DNA of 64,000 nt from assembly GCA_023229505.1 (NCBI GenBank), contig JALNZD010000019.1:6927-70926 (forward strand), written 5' to 3'. The notes beneath the pieces are model-generated. The model was not told where the DNA came from, did no database searches, and saw nothing but the letters and a program-made list of their open reading frames with translations. This document shows, in pieces, positions 32,321 to 41,504 of this stretch. Position numbers and translations under genes: made by a program. Positions within the stretch are counted from its first letter, which is position 1; every line of letters begins with the position of its first letter. The stretch comes from Bacteroidales bacterium (lineage in GTDB: Bacteria; Bacteroidota; Bacteroidia; Bacteroidales; JAGOPY01).

Positions 32321-32441
32321 ATTCTTCTTCCATCCAGACTTTAACTGTCGGTTCCGGAGTTACACCGGATCGGTCCCGCCATCAGACGGAATTCGCGGAC
32401 TTTCACCGCCGGTCGGGGATTGCACCCTGCCCTGAAGAATA
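32321..32441 (-). ncRNA. FMN riboswitch (RFN element)
   Basis: The minus strand carries the conserved RFN core in order: CTTCAGGGCAGGGTGCAATC, CCCGACCGGCGGTGAAAGTC, then CCGGTGTAACTCCGGAACCG, then ACAGTTAAAGTCTGGATGG and a closing AGAAGAAT. Every conserved block of the aptamer is present. It controls the TonB receptor gene downstream, with a terminator in between, so FMN should switch the receptor off. Confidence 0.96.
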
Positions 32442-32483
32442 TCTTCAAAAACTAACAGATTCAATTTCTGTCAGGTGACAAAA

Positions 32484-34565
32484 TTAGGAATTTTCTTCCG
32501 GATAACTGATCCTCACGTGATAAATATTCTGGAGGCTTTTTTTGAAGATTTCTTTAACCATTGTGATATCACGCAAGGTGAGATCAGCATTGGAAAATTG
32601 TTCTGATTCCAGCTGACGGTTAATGATCCGCTCAACCAGATCATTGATTCTGTCATCATCCGGTTTGGTGAGGCTGCGGGAAGCAGCTTCCACCGAGTCG
32701 GCCATCATCACCAGGGCAGTTTCTTTTGAATAGGGAATAGGACCAGGGTAAGTGAATGTGTTCGCATCAACATTCTTTTCCGGATTTTCGAGCTTTTGTT
32801 TAAGGTAGAAATATTCAACCTTCCTGGTGCCATGATGGGTTGTGATAAAATCAGCAACTTCAGCAGGGAGTTTATATTTTTTGGCGAATTCAATCCCGCG
32901 TGTAACATGACGGATAATGATCCTGGCACTTTCCTCATAGCTAAGGTCATCATGGGGATTAACACCTGTAACCTGGTTTTCGATGAAATACATCGGTGCA
33001 TCTATCTTCCCGATATCGTGGTACAGCGCCCCAACCCTGACCAGCAGGCTGTCTCCATCGATAGCGTATGATGCTTCTTCAGCAAGGTTGGCAACCTGGA
33101 GTGAATGTTGAAAAGTTCCGGGGGCCTTATGGGCCAGTTCCCTGAGCAGTTTATTATTGCTGTTGCCCAGTTCAATGAGCGTTACGTCGGTGATATAGCC
33201 AAACGTCCTCTCCAACAGGAAAATGAGCGGGTAAGCAAATAGCAGCAAAGCAGCATTGGCGGCCATTTGATAAACTTGCTGAATGTTTATTCCCCTGAAA
33301 TTACCTTCCTGCATCAGGATAAGCCCGACGTAAATTGCAGTATAAGTGCAGAAAACCCAAAACGCCGTGTAGAAAAACTGGGAACGCCTTTCCAGCCTGA
33401 CTATGCTCATGATCGCAACCACGCCGGCAATGAGCTGGATGAAAACAAACTGGAAGCTGTTTGGTGCGATGAAGCCGGTGGTGAATATAGTTACCAGGTG
33501 AACGAACAATGCAAGGCGGGTGTCATAAAAAACCCGGATTATAACAGGGACAAGGCAGACAGGGACGAGGTAAAAATAGCTGACATTAAACCGTACTATA
33601 AGGCTGGCAGTGAGTACCATCATAAATATGATCAACAGGATCAGAAAGGTCTTCTTGTTGTTGGCCAGGATATCCTTACGGTAATTATAAAGGAAAAGTA
33701 CAAGGACCAGGATTGAAATCGATGTCAGAATGGCTTGTCCCCCGGCAATGGCATAAAATGCCCTGGTAGTGCCCAACTGGACCTCAAAATTATTTTTTAA
33801 TGATGTGAGGATGCGGTAATGATCGTCATTTACCCTTGCCCCGCGTGGAATAATCAGCTCACCACGCTGTACCATGCCGCGGAAAGGACTGATATTTGAA
33901 AGTGCCGATTCTTTTTCCGCATTGGTTTTTTCGGCATCAAAGAAAAGATTATGGGTGATATGGTTGGTAAGAATATTAATAAGAAAATCCTTGTCCGTGA
34001 AGTTTTCTTTTCCAACTTTAACTAAAATATAACTGCTGGCCTGCTGCAATGTAAATACCTTGAAAAGCGGCACTTCCCTGGCAATATTATTTTCAATGAT
34101 GAAAATTTCAAAATCGGCAGGTTTGTTTTCTATCGAAGGATCAAGCTGAATGATCCCTGCCCTGAAAATCGAATCAAAAATCATTAATCCTTGCCGCAAT
34201 AGCTTATCTTTCTGTTGGCTGAACGTATTCAATTCCCCATTTCTTTCAGCCCATTTTTTATTGAACTCGAGTTCGAAGAGCTCTGCCTGTCGCGAAAATA
34301 CAGCCGTATCCATCTTAAAAAAAGGCTTCAGGAGCGATAAAACCTGTTCCTGTTCGGCTTTCAGCTCATCATCATACTTAATGATCGCAAAATCAAAGGG
34401 AGCGTATAAGTCATCATGCAACCACGGTTTACCTTTGCTAAATTCATACCTGAATTTTCCTTCTTTCGGCAATACTAAAACCAGCAGGATCACAGTTGCT
34501 GCAAACATGGCAATCCTAAGGAAAAGATCCTTGTTCTTTCGCGTTTTTTCTGTGATCCGGTTCAT
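32484..34565 (-). CDS. pgpH: PgpH-type 7TM-HD phosphohydrolase (c-di-AMP hydrolase family)
   Basis: This 693-residue membrane protein has an N-terminal membrane anchor (residues about 16-33), an extracytoplasmic domain (about 40-265), a block of seven membrane segments (about 270-460) and a cytoplasmic HD domain with FQHSLQVANLAEEA (about 487) and YHDIGK (about 515-520). PgpH proteins hydrolyse cyclic di-AMP. The FMN-riboswitch leader of the next transcript starts 43 nt downstream of its stop. A divergent NlpC/P60 gene starts 64 nt upstream of it. Confidence 0.9.
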   Translation of the reverse strand: MNRITEKTRKNKDLFLRIAMFAATVILLVLVLPKEGKFRYEFSKGKPWLHDDLYAPFDFAIIKYDDELKAEQEQVLSLLKPFFKMDTAVFSRQAELFELEFNKKWAERNGELNTFSQQKDKLLRQGLMIFDSIFRAGIIQLDPSIENKPADFEIFIIENNIAREVPLFKVFTLQQASSYILVKVGKENFTDKDFLINILTNHITHNLFFDAEKTNAEKESALSNISPFRGMVQRGELIIPRGARVNDDHYRILTSLKNNFEVQLGTTRAFYAIAGGQAILTSISILVLVLFLYNYRKDILANNKKTFLILLIIFMMVLTASLIVRFNVSYFYLVPVCLVPVIIRVFYDTRLALFVHLVTIFTTGFIAPNSFQFVFIQLIAGVVAIMSIVRLERRSQFFYTAFWVFCTYTAIYVGLILMQEGNFRGINIQQVYQMAANAALLLFAYPLIFLLERTFGYITDVTLIELGNSNNKLLRELAHKAPGTFQHSLQVANLAEEASYAIDGDSLLVRVGALYHDIGKIDAPMYFIENQVTGVNPHDDLSYEESARIIIRHVTRGIEFAKKYKLPAEVADFITTHHGTRKVEYFYLKQKLENPEKNVDANTFTYPGPIPYSKETALVMMADSVEAASRSLTKPDDDRINDLVERIINRQLESEQFSNADLTLRDITMVKEIFKKSLQNIYHVRISYPEENS

Positions 34566-34629
34566 GGCTGATCTCTTATTGCTGCTAATTTATGAATAAT
34601 TGGTTTAAATTTGTATGAATTATTAAATT

Positions 34630-35430
34630 ATGATTGAATTTGGTTTTTGTAACCTTGCAGTGGTACCAGTCCGACGCGAACCCTCCGACAAAGCAGAAAT
34701 GTCTACCCAGTTGCTTTTCGGAGATCTGATGGAAGTTATCGGCCGGGATGATTCATGGTGCCAGGTGAAAATATTCTTTGATGGTTATGAGGGTTGGGTC
34801 GATGTTAAACAGATCCGGGCTGTCAGCAACCAGGAGTTCAGGCGCCTGACCACATCACCTGTTTGGGTGAACAGGCAGATGCATTCCGATGTTGTCCTTT
34901 ACAGTGGGGTGAATATAAGTTTGCCAGCAGGGTGTAGTTTTTATAATATAAAAGGCCAGATTATGGAGATAGATGGAGAGCAATACCGGCTGGACGGAAA
35001 AGTATACCCGTTTACTTTTACAGGGCTCAACGGGTTAATGGAAACTGCTGCCGGTTATCTTTCCTGTCCATATCTATGGGGAGGTAAAACTTACCTTGGC
35101 ATGGATTGTTCCGGATTTACACAAGTTGTGTTCAAACAGCACGGCATTAAATTATTGCGTGATGCGGCTCAACAAGCTACTCAGGGCGAATTAATCAGTA
35201 TCCTTAACGATGGAAAACCCGGCGACCTGGCTTTTTTTGATAATGCAGAAGGAAAGATTGTCCATGTCGGGATCCTTCTGGAAGATCAACGGATCATTCA
35301 TTGCTCCGGGAAAGTCCGCATTGATACTATTGACCACCAGGGAATATATAACCGCTATCTGAGCAAATACACGCACAGTTTGCGGTTGATAAGGCGGGTA
35401 GTAGCAGGCAGTTGGACAGTTGGACAATAG
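34630..35430 (+). CDS. NlpC/P60 (C40) peptidase with SH3-like domains, YkfC-like
   Basis: This 266-residue protein has N-terminal SH3b-like segments (about 5-115) and a C-terminal NlpC/P60 domain with YLWGGKTYLGMDCSGF (catalytic Cys160), VHVGIL (His212) and a third polar residue in IIHCSG (about 229). There is no signal peptide, as in cytoplasmic YkfC/dipeptidyl-peptidase VI, which trims recycled peptidoglycan peptides. The last codons and the stop lie within a degenerate 7/8-nt repeat (from 35405), so the C-terminus may have been replaced by the repeat. Confidence 0.87.
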   Translation: MIEFGFCNLAVVPVRREPSDKAEMSTQLLFGDLMEVIGRDDSWCQVKIFFDGYEGWVDVKQIRAVSNQEFRRLTTSPVWVNRQMHSDVVLYSGVNISLPAGCSFYNIKGQIMEIDGEQYRLDGKVYPFTFTGLNGLMETAAGYLSCPYLWGGKTYLGMDCSGFTQVVFKQHGIKLLRDAAQQATQGELISILNDGKPGDLAFFDNAEGKIVHVGILLEDQRIIHCSGKVRIDTIDHQGIYNRYLSKYTHSLRLIRRVVAGSWTVGQ

Positions 35431-35515
35431 GCAGTCGGACAGGTTGTATGACTTTAGGGATTGTTTATTGACGATTTCTGACGGCGGATTTCTAACTTCC
35501 AATTTGCCAACTGCC
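35407..35515. terminator. Inverted 7/8-nt repeat between convergent genes, possible bidirectional terminator
   Basis: The arm ggcagttggacagttgg (35407-35423) is complementary to 35499-35515 at 14 of 17 positions. The arms bracket the gap between the convergent NlpC/P60 and WbqC genes. The left arm overlaps the end of the NlpC/P60 coding sequence. Confidence 0.45.
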
Positions 35516-35518
35516 AAC

Positions 35519-36151
35519 TTATTTCATCACTATTTTATCCAAATACCTCCCTGCTTCCGGCCCCATATTAAACAACAGATCAAGGATGCTCAGGTTTGGC
35601 ACAAAGCCATATTTATAATCGAAAACCTGTGGATATTTGGGGAATTGATTGAAAGGCTGATATTTTTTCGGAGATATTGCTGACCGCAGATCGAGCATAC
35701 TCCCCGGTTTTTTTTCATAGTCCTGCGTGAACTGTATATTGAGGTCTATACCGAGCAGTGCGCTGATTGTTTTCAGAATGTTATGGTTGTTATTAATCAG
35801 GCTTGTCTCCTGTGTTTCGAAGAGTTGCTCAAGTATATCAGTATAATAGTTGAAAAAGGGAGATGAACGATAACCCGTCTGCAGCGTTTTCCAATGTTGT
35901 TCCTGCCAGTGTTCGCGGTAGCAGATTTCAACTTGTTTAGTCATTGTATGGTTGCCTTGCGGCTTAGTGACCGGGACTACCAGACTTGACTTACCGGACG
36001 CTGTCATTATCTCGCAGCGGTTACGGAATGTTTGCTTGGTAAAGGTTTCCATTTGTTCGATATATATGACCTTGCTCCGGATCATATGAACGAAATAGGA
36101 AATAGGAGGGAAGTAAGCGGTAGGAAGTAGGATATCTCCGGTTATGGTCAT
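35519..36151 (-). CDS. WbqC-family protein
   Basis: This 210-residue protein has the WbqC pattern: LPTAYFPPISYFVHMIRS near the N-terminus, YIEQMETFTKQTFRNRCEIM, then LVVPV. WbqC-like proteins occur in polysaccharide loci and are predicted to modify sugars or lipids, but their reaction is not established. It is followed upstream (8 nt) by a thioredoxin gene on the same strand. Confidence 0.85.
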   Translation of the reverse strand: MTITGDILLPTAYFPPISYFVHMIRSKVIYIEQMETFTKQTFRNRCEIMTASGKSSLVVPVTKPQGNHTMTKQVEICYREHWQEQHWKTLQTGYRSSPFFNYYTDILEQLFETQETSLINNNHNILKTISALLGIDLNIQFTQDYEKKPGSMLDLRSAISPKKYQPFNQFPKYPQVFDYKYGFVPNLSILDLLFNMGPEAGRYLDKIVMK

Positions 36152-36159
36152 GACATGTG

Positions 36160-36519
36160 TTAGCTTTTTAGCAGGATATCCTCGATCGCCTTTTTAAAGG
36201 TGTCTTTTGGCAAGGCGCCCATCGCCATCTGCGGGGCTCCGTCAGCCGGGCAGAAAAGAATGGATGGGATGCTCCGGATGCCAAAAACGCCTGCCAGTTC
36301 CTGCTCTTTTTCAGTATCTACCTTATAAATGTTGATCTTGCCTTTATATTCTGTAGCAAGTTCTTCGAGGATAGGGGCAACCATTTTACACGGTCCGCAC
36401 CAATCAGCGTAAAAATCAATCAGACAGGGTAATTCACCCTGGTAGTTCCATTCTTTATTGTTTTCGAAATCAAATACTTTTGAAATGAAAGTGTCTTTTG
36501 ATAAATGTTCCAGTGACAT
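36160..36519 (-). CDS. trxA: Thioredoxin
   Basis: This 119-residue cytoplasmic thioredoxin has the active site WCGPCK (about residues 40-45) in DFYADWCGPCKMVAPILEEL and a cis-proline region SIPSILF. It reduces protein disulfides. A second, exported thioredoxin of closely related sequence is encoded 41 nt upstream, which suggests a local duplication. Confidence 0.93.
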   Translation of the reverse strand: MSLEHLSKDTFISKVFDFENNKEWNYQGELPCLIDFYADWCGPCKMVAPILEELATEYKGKINIYKVDTEKEQELAGVFGIRSIPSILFCPADGAPQMAMGALPKDTFKKAIEDILLKS

Positions 36520-36560
36520 AATTATGATAATTTTAAATTTTAAATTGGGGTTTTAATTAT

Positions 36561-37088
36561 TTAATTAATTGATGTTGAAGGGGTTTTTAATAAAAACTCG
36601 TCAATGATTTTTTTGTAAGATTCTTTTGGTAATGCGCCTTTCTGTGAGGAAGGTTTTCCTTGCATGGGGATGAATAAAACTGTAGGAAGACTTGTGATGC
36701 CAAATACGGCAGCCAGTTCCCGCTGAGCTTCTGTATCTACTTTATAGATATTGATCTTGCCTTCATACTCAACTGCCAGTTCTTCAAGGATCGGGGCGAT
36801 CATCCGGCAAGGCCTGCACCAGTCAGCATAAAAGTCGACGATAGCCGGTTTGTCACCTGCAAAGACCCATTGCTGTGGGTTCTTCTCGTAATCCATGACC
36901 TTGAGTTTAAAGGTTTTCTCAGTCAGATGTTCTGGTATTCCATTCGAAGATTCCGATTTTTTACTGCCACCATCAGTAACATTTGCAGAAGATTTCGATG
37001 ACGTATTGCCCTTCTCACCGTCTGTAGTGCCATTACAGCTGATGAACAGGAAGATTATTAAAACAGAGAGGTATCCGATTTTTTTCAT
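36561..37088 (-). CDS. Thioredoxin-domain lipoprotein
   Basis: This protein has 175 residues from the ATG at 37088. An upstream in-frame start at 37160 lies ahead of a TAnnTTTG -7 box at 37118-37125 and would spoil the signal peptide, so I use the later start. The signal sequence ends in a lipobox-type FISC (Cys about 18), so the protein is probably membrane anchored in the periplasm. The thioredoxin domain has WCRPCR in DFYADWCRPCRMIAPILEEL. It is nearly a duplicate of the cytoplasmic thioredoxin downstream. Confidence 0.88.
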   Translation of the reverse strand: MKKIGYLSVLIIFLFISCNGTTDGEKGNTSSKSSANVTDGGSKKSESSNGIPEHLTEKTFKLKVMDYEKNPQQWVFAGDKPAIVDFYADWCRPCRMIAPILEELAVEYEGKINIYKVDTEAQRELAAVFGITSLPTVLFIPMQGKPSSQKGALPKESYKKIIDEFLLKTPSTSIN

Positions 37089-37222
37089 ATTAATAATTTG
37101 TTTAAGATTAACGGATGCAAAATTAAGAATAATTTTTGAATTAAATCGCTTTAGTATCACTTTTTTTATAATTTTGCTTAAAAATTATTAAAAGGCACTT
37201 TTAGGATCAACATTTCGAAACG

Positions 37223-37663
37223 ATGACACTATTTTTTCGTGAAATATCACCTCTTAAGTTAGAAGAGGTCTTGCTGGATGAAAACCGGTGCCTTGAATTC
37301 ATTGCAGGGGAAAAATGGTATAAGGGCTTTGTTTGCCGGAAGTGCGGCCACGATAATTACTGCAATGGCAAAAAGCCTTATTCCAGGCGGTGCACCCGCT
37401 GTAAACATGAAGAATCGGCCACTTCCCATACTATTTTCCATGGCTGCCACCTGCCTCTGACACAGGCTTTCAGGCTGGCTTACCAGGTCTGCCATAACCC
37501 TGAAGTTTCCACCTATGAGCTGGCCAGGCAGCTTGATACACGCCAGATGACCTGCTGGAAGCTCAAGAAGAAGATGCTCGACTGCATTGCATCGAACGGC
37601 CAACTTCAGATCATCCCTTCATCAGCAAAACTAAAATACGTTTCTCCGCCAAGGATAAGGTGA
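37223..37663 (+). CDS. Stand-alone IS1595-type transposase zinc-ribbon protein
   Basis: This 146-residue protein matches the N-terminal part of IS1595-like transposases: a zinc ribbon (CRKCGHDNYC, then RRCTRCKHEESATSHTIFHG) followed by a helix-turn-helix-like region (STYELARQLDTRQMTCWKLK). The DDE catalytic domain is missing. It may be a decayed insertion sequence or a domesticated DNA-binding protein. Its 3' end overlaps the radC gene on the other strand by 58 nt. No terminal inverted repeats were found. Confidence 0.75.
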   Translation: MTLFFREISPLKLEEVLLDENRCLEFIAGEKWYKGFVCRKCGHDNYCNGKKPYSRRCTRCKHEESATSHTIFHGCHLPLTQAFRLAYQVCHNPEVSTYELARQLDTRQMTCWKLKKKMLDCIASNGQLQIIPSSAKLKYVSPPRIR

Positions 37664-38301
37664 TCCAGAACAGGGAGGTCAAGCAGGAGACCTGCTTCTT
37701 TGAGTTTACGGGTCAGCCTGATGTCGGCCTCGCTGGGCTGGGTGTTACCGGAAGGGTGGTTATGGCAGAGGATCAGCGAACTGGCATTATGGTCGAGGGA
37801 CATCTTGAATATTTTCTTTGGATCAGCCACCGTCCCGGAAATGCCTCCTTCGCTGATGTTTACTTTCCGGATTACCCGGTTGGCCCGGTTCAGCAAAAGC
37901 ACCCAGAATGATTCGTATTGGGAATCTGCCAGCTCTCCATGGAAAAGTTCAAAAACATCCCGGCTGCCGGCCACTTTTTCCCTGGCCATTGCATCCTGAC
38001 CCCGCTTGCGGTTGCCCAGCTCGAGCGCCGCTATGATCGTAACCCCTTTCGCCATACCGATCCCTTTGAATTTCAGCAAGTCATTGATCTGGTATTTCGA
38101 CAGCTCAGCCAGGTTTTGACCGCTCTGATCAAGGATCCGTTTGGCCAGGTCAACGGCCGATTCATTCCGGTTGCCTGACCCCAGCAATAAAGCGATCAGC
38201 TCGGCATTGCTCAGTGCCGACTTGCCTTTCAGCAGCAGCTTCTCCCTCGGCCTGTCATCTTCCGACCATTGTTTGATGGGTATGCGTGATTCATATGTCA
38301 T
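37606..38301 (-). CDS. radC: RadC-family JAB-domain protein
   Basis: This 231-residue protein has N-terminal helix-hairpin-helix-like segments (about 20-95) and a JAB/MPN metalloprotease-like core with LCHNHPSGNTQPSEAD (about residues 180-195), keeping the His-x-His and Asp metal ligands. The name comes from an old DNA-repair assignment that has not held. The biochemical role is unknown. Confidence 0.92.
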   Translation of the reverse strand: MTYESRIPIKQWSEDDRPREKLLLKGKSALSNAELIALLLGSGNRNESAVDLAKRILDQSGQNLAELSKYQINDLLKFKGIGMAKGVTIIAALELGNRKRGQDAMAREKVAGSRDVFELFHGELADSQYESFWVLLLNRANRVIRKVNISEGGISGTVADPKKIFKMSLDHNASSLILCHNHPSGNTQPSEADIRLTRKLKEAGLLLDLPVLDHLILGGETYFSFADEGMI

Positions 38302-38400
38302 CGTTGCCTTTTTCCTGTTTATCCGGAAAAATGGAAATTATACCCGACCGGTTGAAAATATTTTTTTGGAATCAATCATATGCATGGGAGGATAGAAAGC

Positions 38401-38434
38401 AAAAAAAAAAGCCGCCGGTTGCTAAACAGGCAGC
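38401..38434 (-). terminator. Rho-independent terminator of rpsT
   Basis: On the minus strand GCTGCC (38429-38434) pairs with GGCGGC (38411-38416), allowing one G-U pair, and is followed by ten T (38410-38401). It lies 26 nt after the rpsT stop. Confidence 0.85.
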
Positions 38435-38459
38435 TTGAAATGATAGCTTGAAGTATTTC

Positions 38460-38714
38460 TTACGCTAACGTATTGACCTTACGGGTCAGCTTGGATTTCA
38501 GATTGGCGGCTTTGTTCTTATGAATGATCGAATGCTTTGCCATTTTATCGATCATAGAAACCATTTTCGGAAGCTGGGATGCAGCTTCATCTTTAGCTTC
38601 AATGGATTTGAATTTCTTGATGGCGTTACGCATGGTTTTACCATGATAGCGGTTCTGGATCTTTCTGTTTTCATTGGCCCTGATTCTTTTCAGCGCTGAC
38701 TTGTGATTTGCCAT
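38460..38714 (-). CDS. rpsT: Small ribosomal subunit protein S20
   Basis: This 84-residue basic protein has the classical start ANHKSALKRIRANENRKIQN and end AANLKSKLTRKVNTL. It binds 16S rRNA in the 30S subunit. It is monocistronic, with a TAnnTTTG -7 box at 38748-38755 upstream and a strong terminator downstream. Confidence 0.97.
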   Translation of the reverse strand: MANHKSALKRIRANENRKIQNRYHGKTMRNAIKKFKSIEAKDEAASQLPKMVSMIDKMAKHSIIHKNKAANLKSKLTRKVNTLA

Positions 38715-38831
38715 GTCTCAGATATTTTTTATTCCTGAATGGGGGTGCAAAGGTAAAGAATATTTTTACAAATGAAAATGTTTTAGGAAAAAGTTTATTT
38801 ATAGCTTTGATCAATCAATAATCGATATTTT

Positions 38832-40355
38832 ATGAAAATGAAAATTTCCTTTACTGCCACTCTTCTCATTACCGGCATGCTCCTGAACGCGCAGACCAGT
38901 GTTCCTGCGTTTATTACGGATAGCCTGGATAGCTATACCGAACAGGCGCTAGCGGAATGGCAGATACCGGGTGTCGCGGTTCTTGTGGTCAAAGACGGAC
39001 AGGTGATTGTCCAGAAAGGTTATGGATTCCTCGAATCAGGCAAACCTGAGCAAGTAGATGAAAATACGCTGTTTATGATCGCATCCAATACCAAGGCATT
39101 TACAGGAACGGCAATGGCAATCCTGGAACAGGAAGGCAAATGCTCACTTGACGACCGCGTTCAGAAATATTTGCCCGGCTTTAAAATGAAAGACCCCTGG
39201 GTAGCCGAACATATTACCCTGACCGATGTTATGTCGCACCGGATCGGTATGGAAACTTTCCAGGGCGATTTTATGTATTGGGAGTCGGACCTGAGCAGTG
39301 ATGAGGTGATCGAAAAATTCGGCATGCTCACGCCAATGTATGATTTCAGGGCGAAATGGGGCTATTGCAATGCCGGTTTTCTGATCGCCGGAAAATGCCT
39401 GGAACAAATCACCGGGATGACATGGGAACAGTTTATGCGGGATCGCATCGTAAACCCATTGGAAATGAAAAGGACACTGGTTATGACCGCAGAAATTGCA
39501 AATGCTGAAAACCTTGCTGCGGCTCATACCCTGGTCAACGGAAAACTGCAGGTTATCCCGCACTGCCAGGTCGATAACATTGCACCGGCGGCCAGCATCA
39601 GCTCTTCAGTCAGCGATATGAGCCACTGGATCATTGCCCAGCTCGACAGTGGAAGGTATAACGGCCGGCAGGTTATTCCCTGGCAGGCGATCCGGAAAGC
39701 GCAATACCCAAATTCTATCGTCCGGCGGGCCAGGCACCCGTTCAATATTACACATTATTCCCTCTACGGCATGGGCTGGAGCCTCCAGGATTATGAAGGA
39801 CGGGAAATGGTTTCCCATACCGGCGGTGTGGATGGTTTTGTAACTTCGGTTACCCTGATCCCCGAGGAGAAACTTGGCGTGGTCGTTTTTACCAACACCG
39901 ATATGAATGGTCTTTACGAAGCTGTTAAATGGGAGATCATTGATGCATACCTTGGACTACCTTACCGGAATTACAGCCAGGTTTTCATCTCGCGTTATAT
40001 GCCAGCTTATAAAAAAGAAATGGAGATGATCACTTCGTGGCAGGATTCGGCTAAAATGAATCTGCCCATGCCTGTGAAACTTGCAAAATTTGCGGGGAAA
40101 TACAACCATGAAGTTTATGGCAGCGCTATCCTCGAATCTAAAGGAGATTACCTGCTCCTGAAGCTGGAACACCATCCTGATCTGACATCCAGGCTGGAAT
40201 ATATTGGAAACAACAGGTTTCTTTGCACTTACAGCAGTCCGCTCTGGGGTATCAAAGTTTTTCCCTTTGTTATAAAAGATGGAAAAGTCATATCATTTAC
40301 CCTCAGCGTAGCCGACTTTCTTGAATTCACGACCTATGAGTTCGTGAAGGAATAA
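38832..40355 (+). CDS. Exported class-C beta-lactamase-fold serine hydrolase
   Basis: This 507-residue protein has a signal peptide (residues 1-20, ending LLNAQ). The catalytic motifs of the family are present: S-N-T-K at 85-88, Y-C-N at 178-180 and H-T-G-G near 330. A C-terminal lipocalin-like DUF3471-type domain follows (about 410-505). It is a periplasmic or surface esterase, peptidase or penicillin-binding-type hydrolase; true beta-lactamase activity is not implied. Confidence 0.9.
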   Translation: MKMKISFTATLLITGMLLNAQTSVPAFITDSLDSYTEQALAEWQIPGVAVLVVKDGQVIVQKGYGFLESGKPEQVDENTLFMIASNTKAFTGTAMAILEQEGKCSLDDRVQKYLPGFKMKDPWVAEHITLTDVMSHRIGMETFQGDFMYWESDLSSDEVIEKFGMLTPMYDFRAKWGYCNAGFLIAGKCLEQITGMTWEQFMRDRIVNPLEMKRTLVMTAEIANAENLAAAHTLVNGKLQVIPHCQVDNIAPAASISSSVSDMSHWIIAQLDSGRYNGRQVIPWQAIRKAQYPNSIVRRARHPFNITHYSLYGMGWSLQDYEGREMVSHTGGVDGFVTSVTLIPEEKLGVVVFTNTDMNGLYEAVKWEIIDAYLGLPYRNYSQVFISRYMPAYKKEMEMITSWQDSAKMNLPMPVKLAKFAGKYNHEVYGSAILESKGDYLLLKLEHHPDLTSRLEYIGNNRFLCTYSSPLWGIKVFPFVIKDGKVISFTLSVADFLEFTTYEFVKE

Positions 40356-40361
40356 TCAGTA

Positions 40362-41504
40362 TTAGTGTTTTATTGAACGATGAAAATTAATGATATCAGT
40401 TTCTATATGTTCCTGCTTAAACTTTTCAGCATGTTGAAGGCCTTTCCCGACTAATTCATTTCTTAATGTTTCAGAATCCATCAGTTTATCGATCCAGCCT
40501 GCGATCTCTTCAAAATCATTCGGATTCACATAAACGGCACCATCACCGCCGGCTTCCGGAAAGCAACCTCCCTGTGATGTGATAACCGGAATATGACTGA
40601 AAAGTCCTTCCACGATCGGCATGCCGAAGCCTTCATATTGAGATGGATATACCATTAATTGAGCATTTCTGCAAAGAGCCGGCACATATTTATAGGGCAC
40701 ATTTCCCAAAAAATGAATCCGGTCCGACAACCGGTTTTTTTCAACATAATTTAAGATTGTTTTCAGGTAATCCCTGCCTAAACCCACAGCGGTGCCAATA
40801 ACAACCAAATCCAGGTCATACTTGTCTTTGATCAGGTTAAAGGCTCGTACCGTCTTAAACAAGTTTTTCCTTGATGTAATAGCGCCAATGCTGATGATAT
40901 ATCTTCTTTCGGTACTAAAAAACTGATGGGCATCCACGGTATCTTTGCTATAGAAAATCGGATCGCTGCCTGGATAAATAACGTTAATTTTGTTTTCCGG
41001 GACATGATAATAATAAACTATATCCCGTTTGGTCTGCTCACTTGCGGCTATAATAAAATCAGCATGCTTGCCGGCATACTTAGTCTTTTGCTTATAAAAA
41101 TAAGCATCAATCGCAGGGTATAATTGCGGATACCGCAAAAATATCAGATCATGAATAATAACGACTTTGACTATATCTGGGTTTTTATTGCCAAAGGGGA
41201 TTTCATTGCTTAATCCATAATAAATACCGATATTGTCTTTTCTTAAACGGGCATTGATCAAGCCTGTACGCCAGGGTGCACCACCCAGCATTTTGTGCCA
41301 GGGTTTATCCGGACTGACGATTATACTGTTAGCCCGATCAACTTCTTTCAGGTAAGGATTGTCACCGGCGACTACCTTTGGGGAATACAGGTAGAAATTA
41401 TCACCAGCCGATTTCTTTGCCAATCCATGGTAAAACCTCCGGCCATAATTGCCAAGGCCGCTATTATTAAAGAAAATCCTTTTTGCATCTAGGCCGATAT
41501 TCAT
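40362..41504 (-). CDS. Family-4-type glycosyltransferase
   Basis: This 380-residue GT-B glycosyltransferase has VIHDLIFLRYPQLYP in the acceptor domain and, in the nucleotide-sugar domain, ISIGAITSRKNLFKTVRAFN, LGNVPYKYVPALC and the YPSQYEGFGMPIVEGL motif with the conserved glutamates. It probably adds a sugar to a surface polysaccharide or glycolipid. Its start overlaps the stop of the next upstream gene. Confidence 0.9.
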   Translation of the reverse strand: MNIGLDAKRIFFNNSGLGNYGRRFYHGLAKKSAGDNFYLYSPKVVAGDNPYLKEVDRANSIIVSPDKPWHKMLGGAPWRTGLINARLRKDNIGIYYGLSNEIPFGNKNPDIVKVVIIHDLIFLRYPQLYPAIDAYFYKQKTKYAGKHADFIIAASEQTKRDIVYYYHVPENKINVIYPGSDPIFYSKDTVDAHQFFSTERRYIISIGAITSRKNLFKTVRAFNLIKDKYDLDLVVIGTAVGLGRDYLKTILNYVEKNRLSDRIHFLGNVPYKYVPALCRNAQLMVYPSQYEGFGMPIVEGLFSHIPVITSQGGCFPEAGGDGAVYVNPNDFEEIAGWIDKLMDSETLRNELVGKGLQHAEKFKQEHIETDIINFHRSIKH

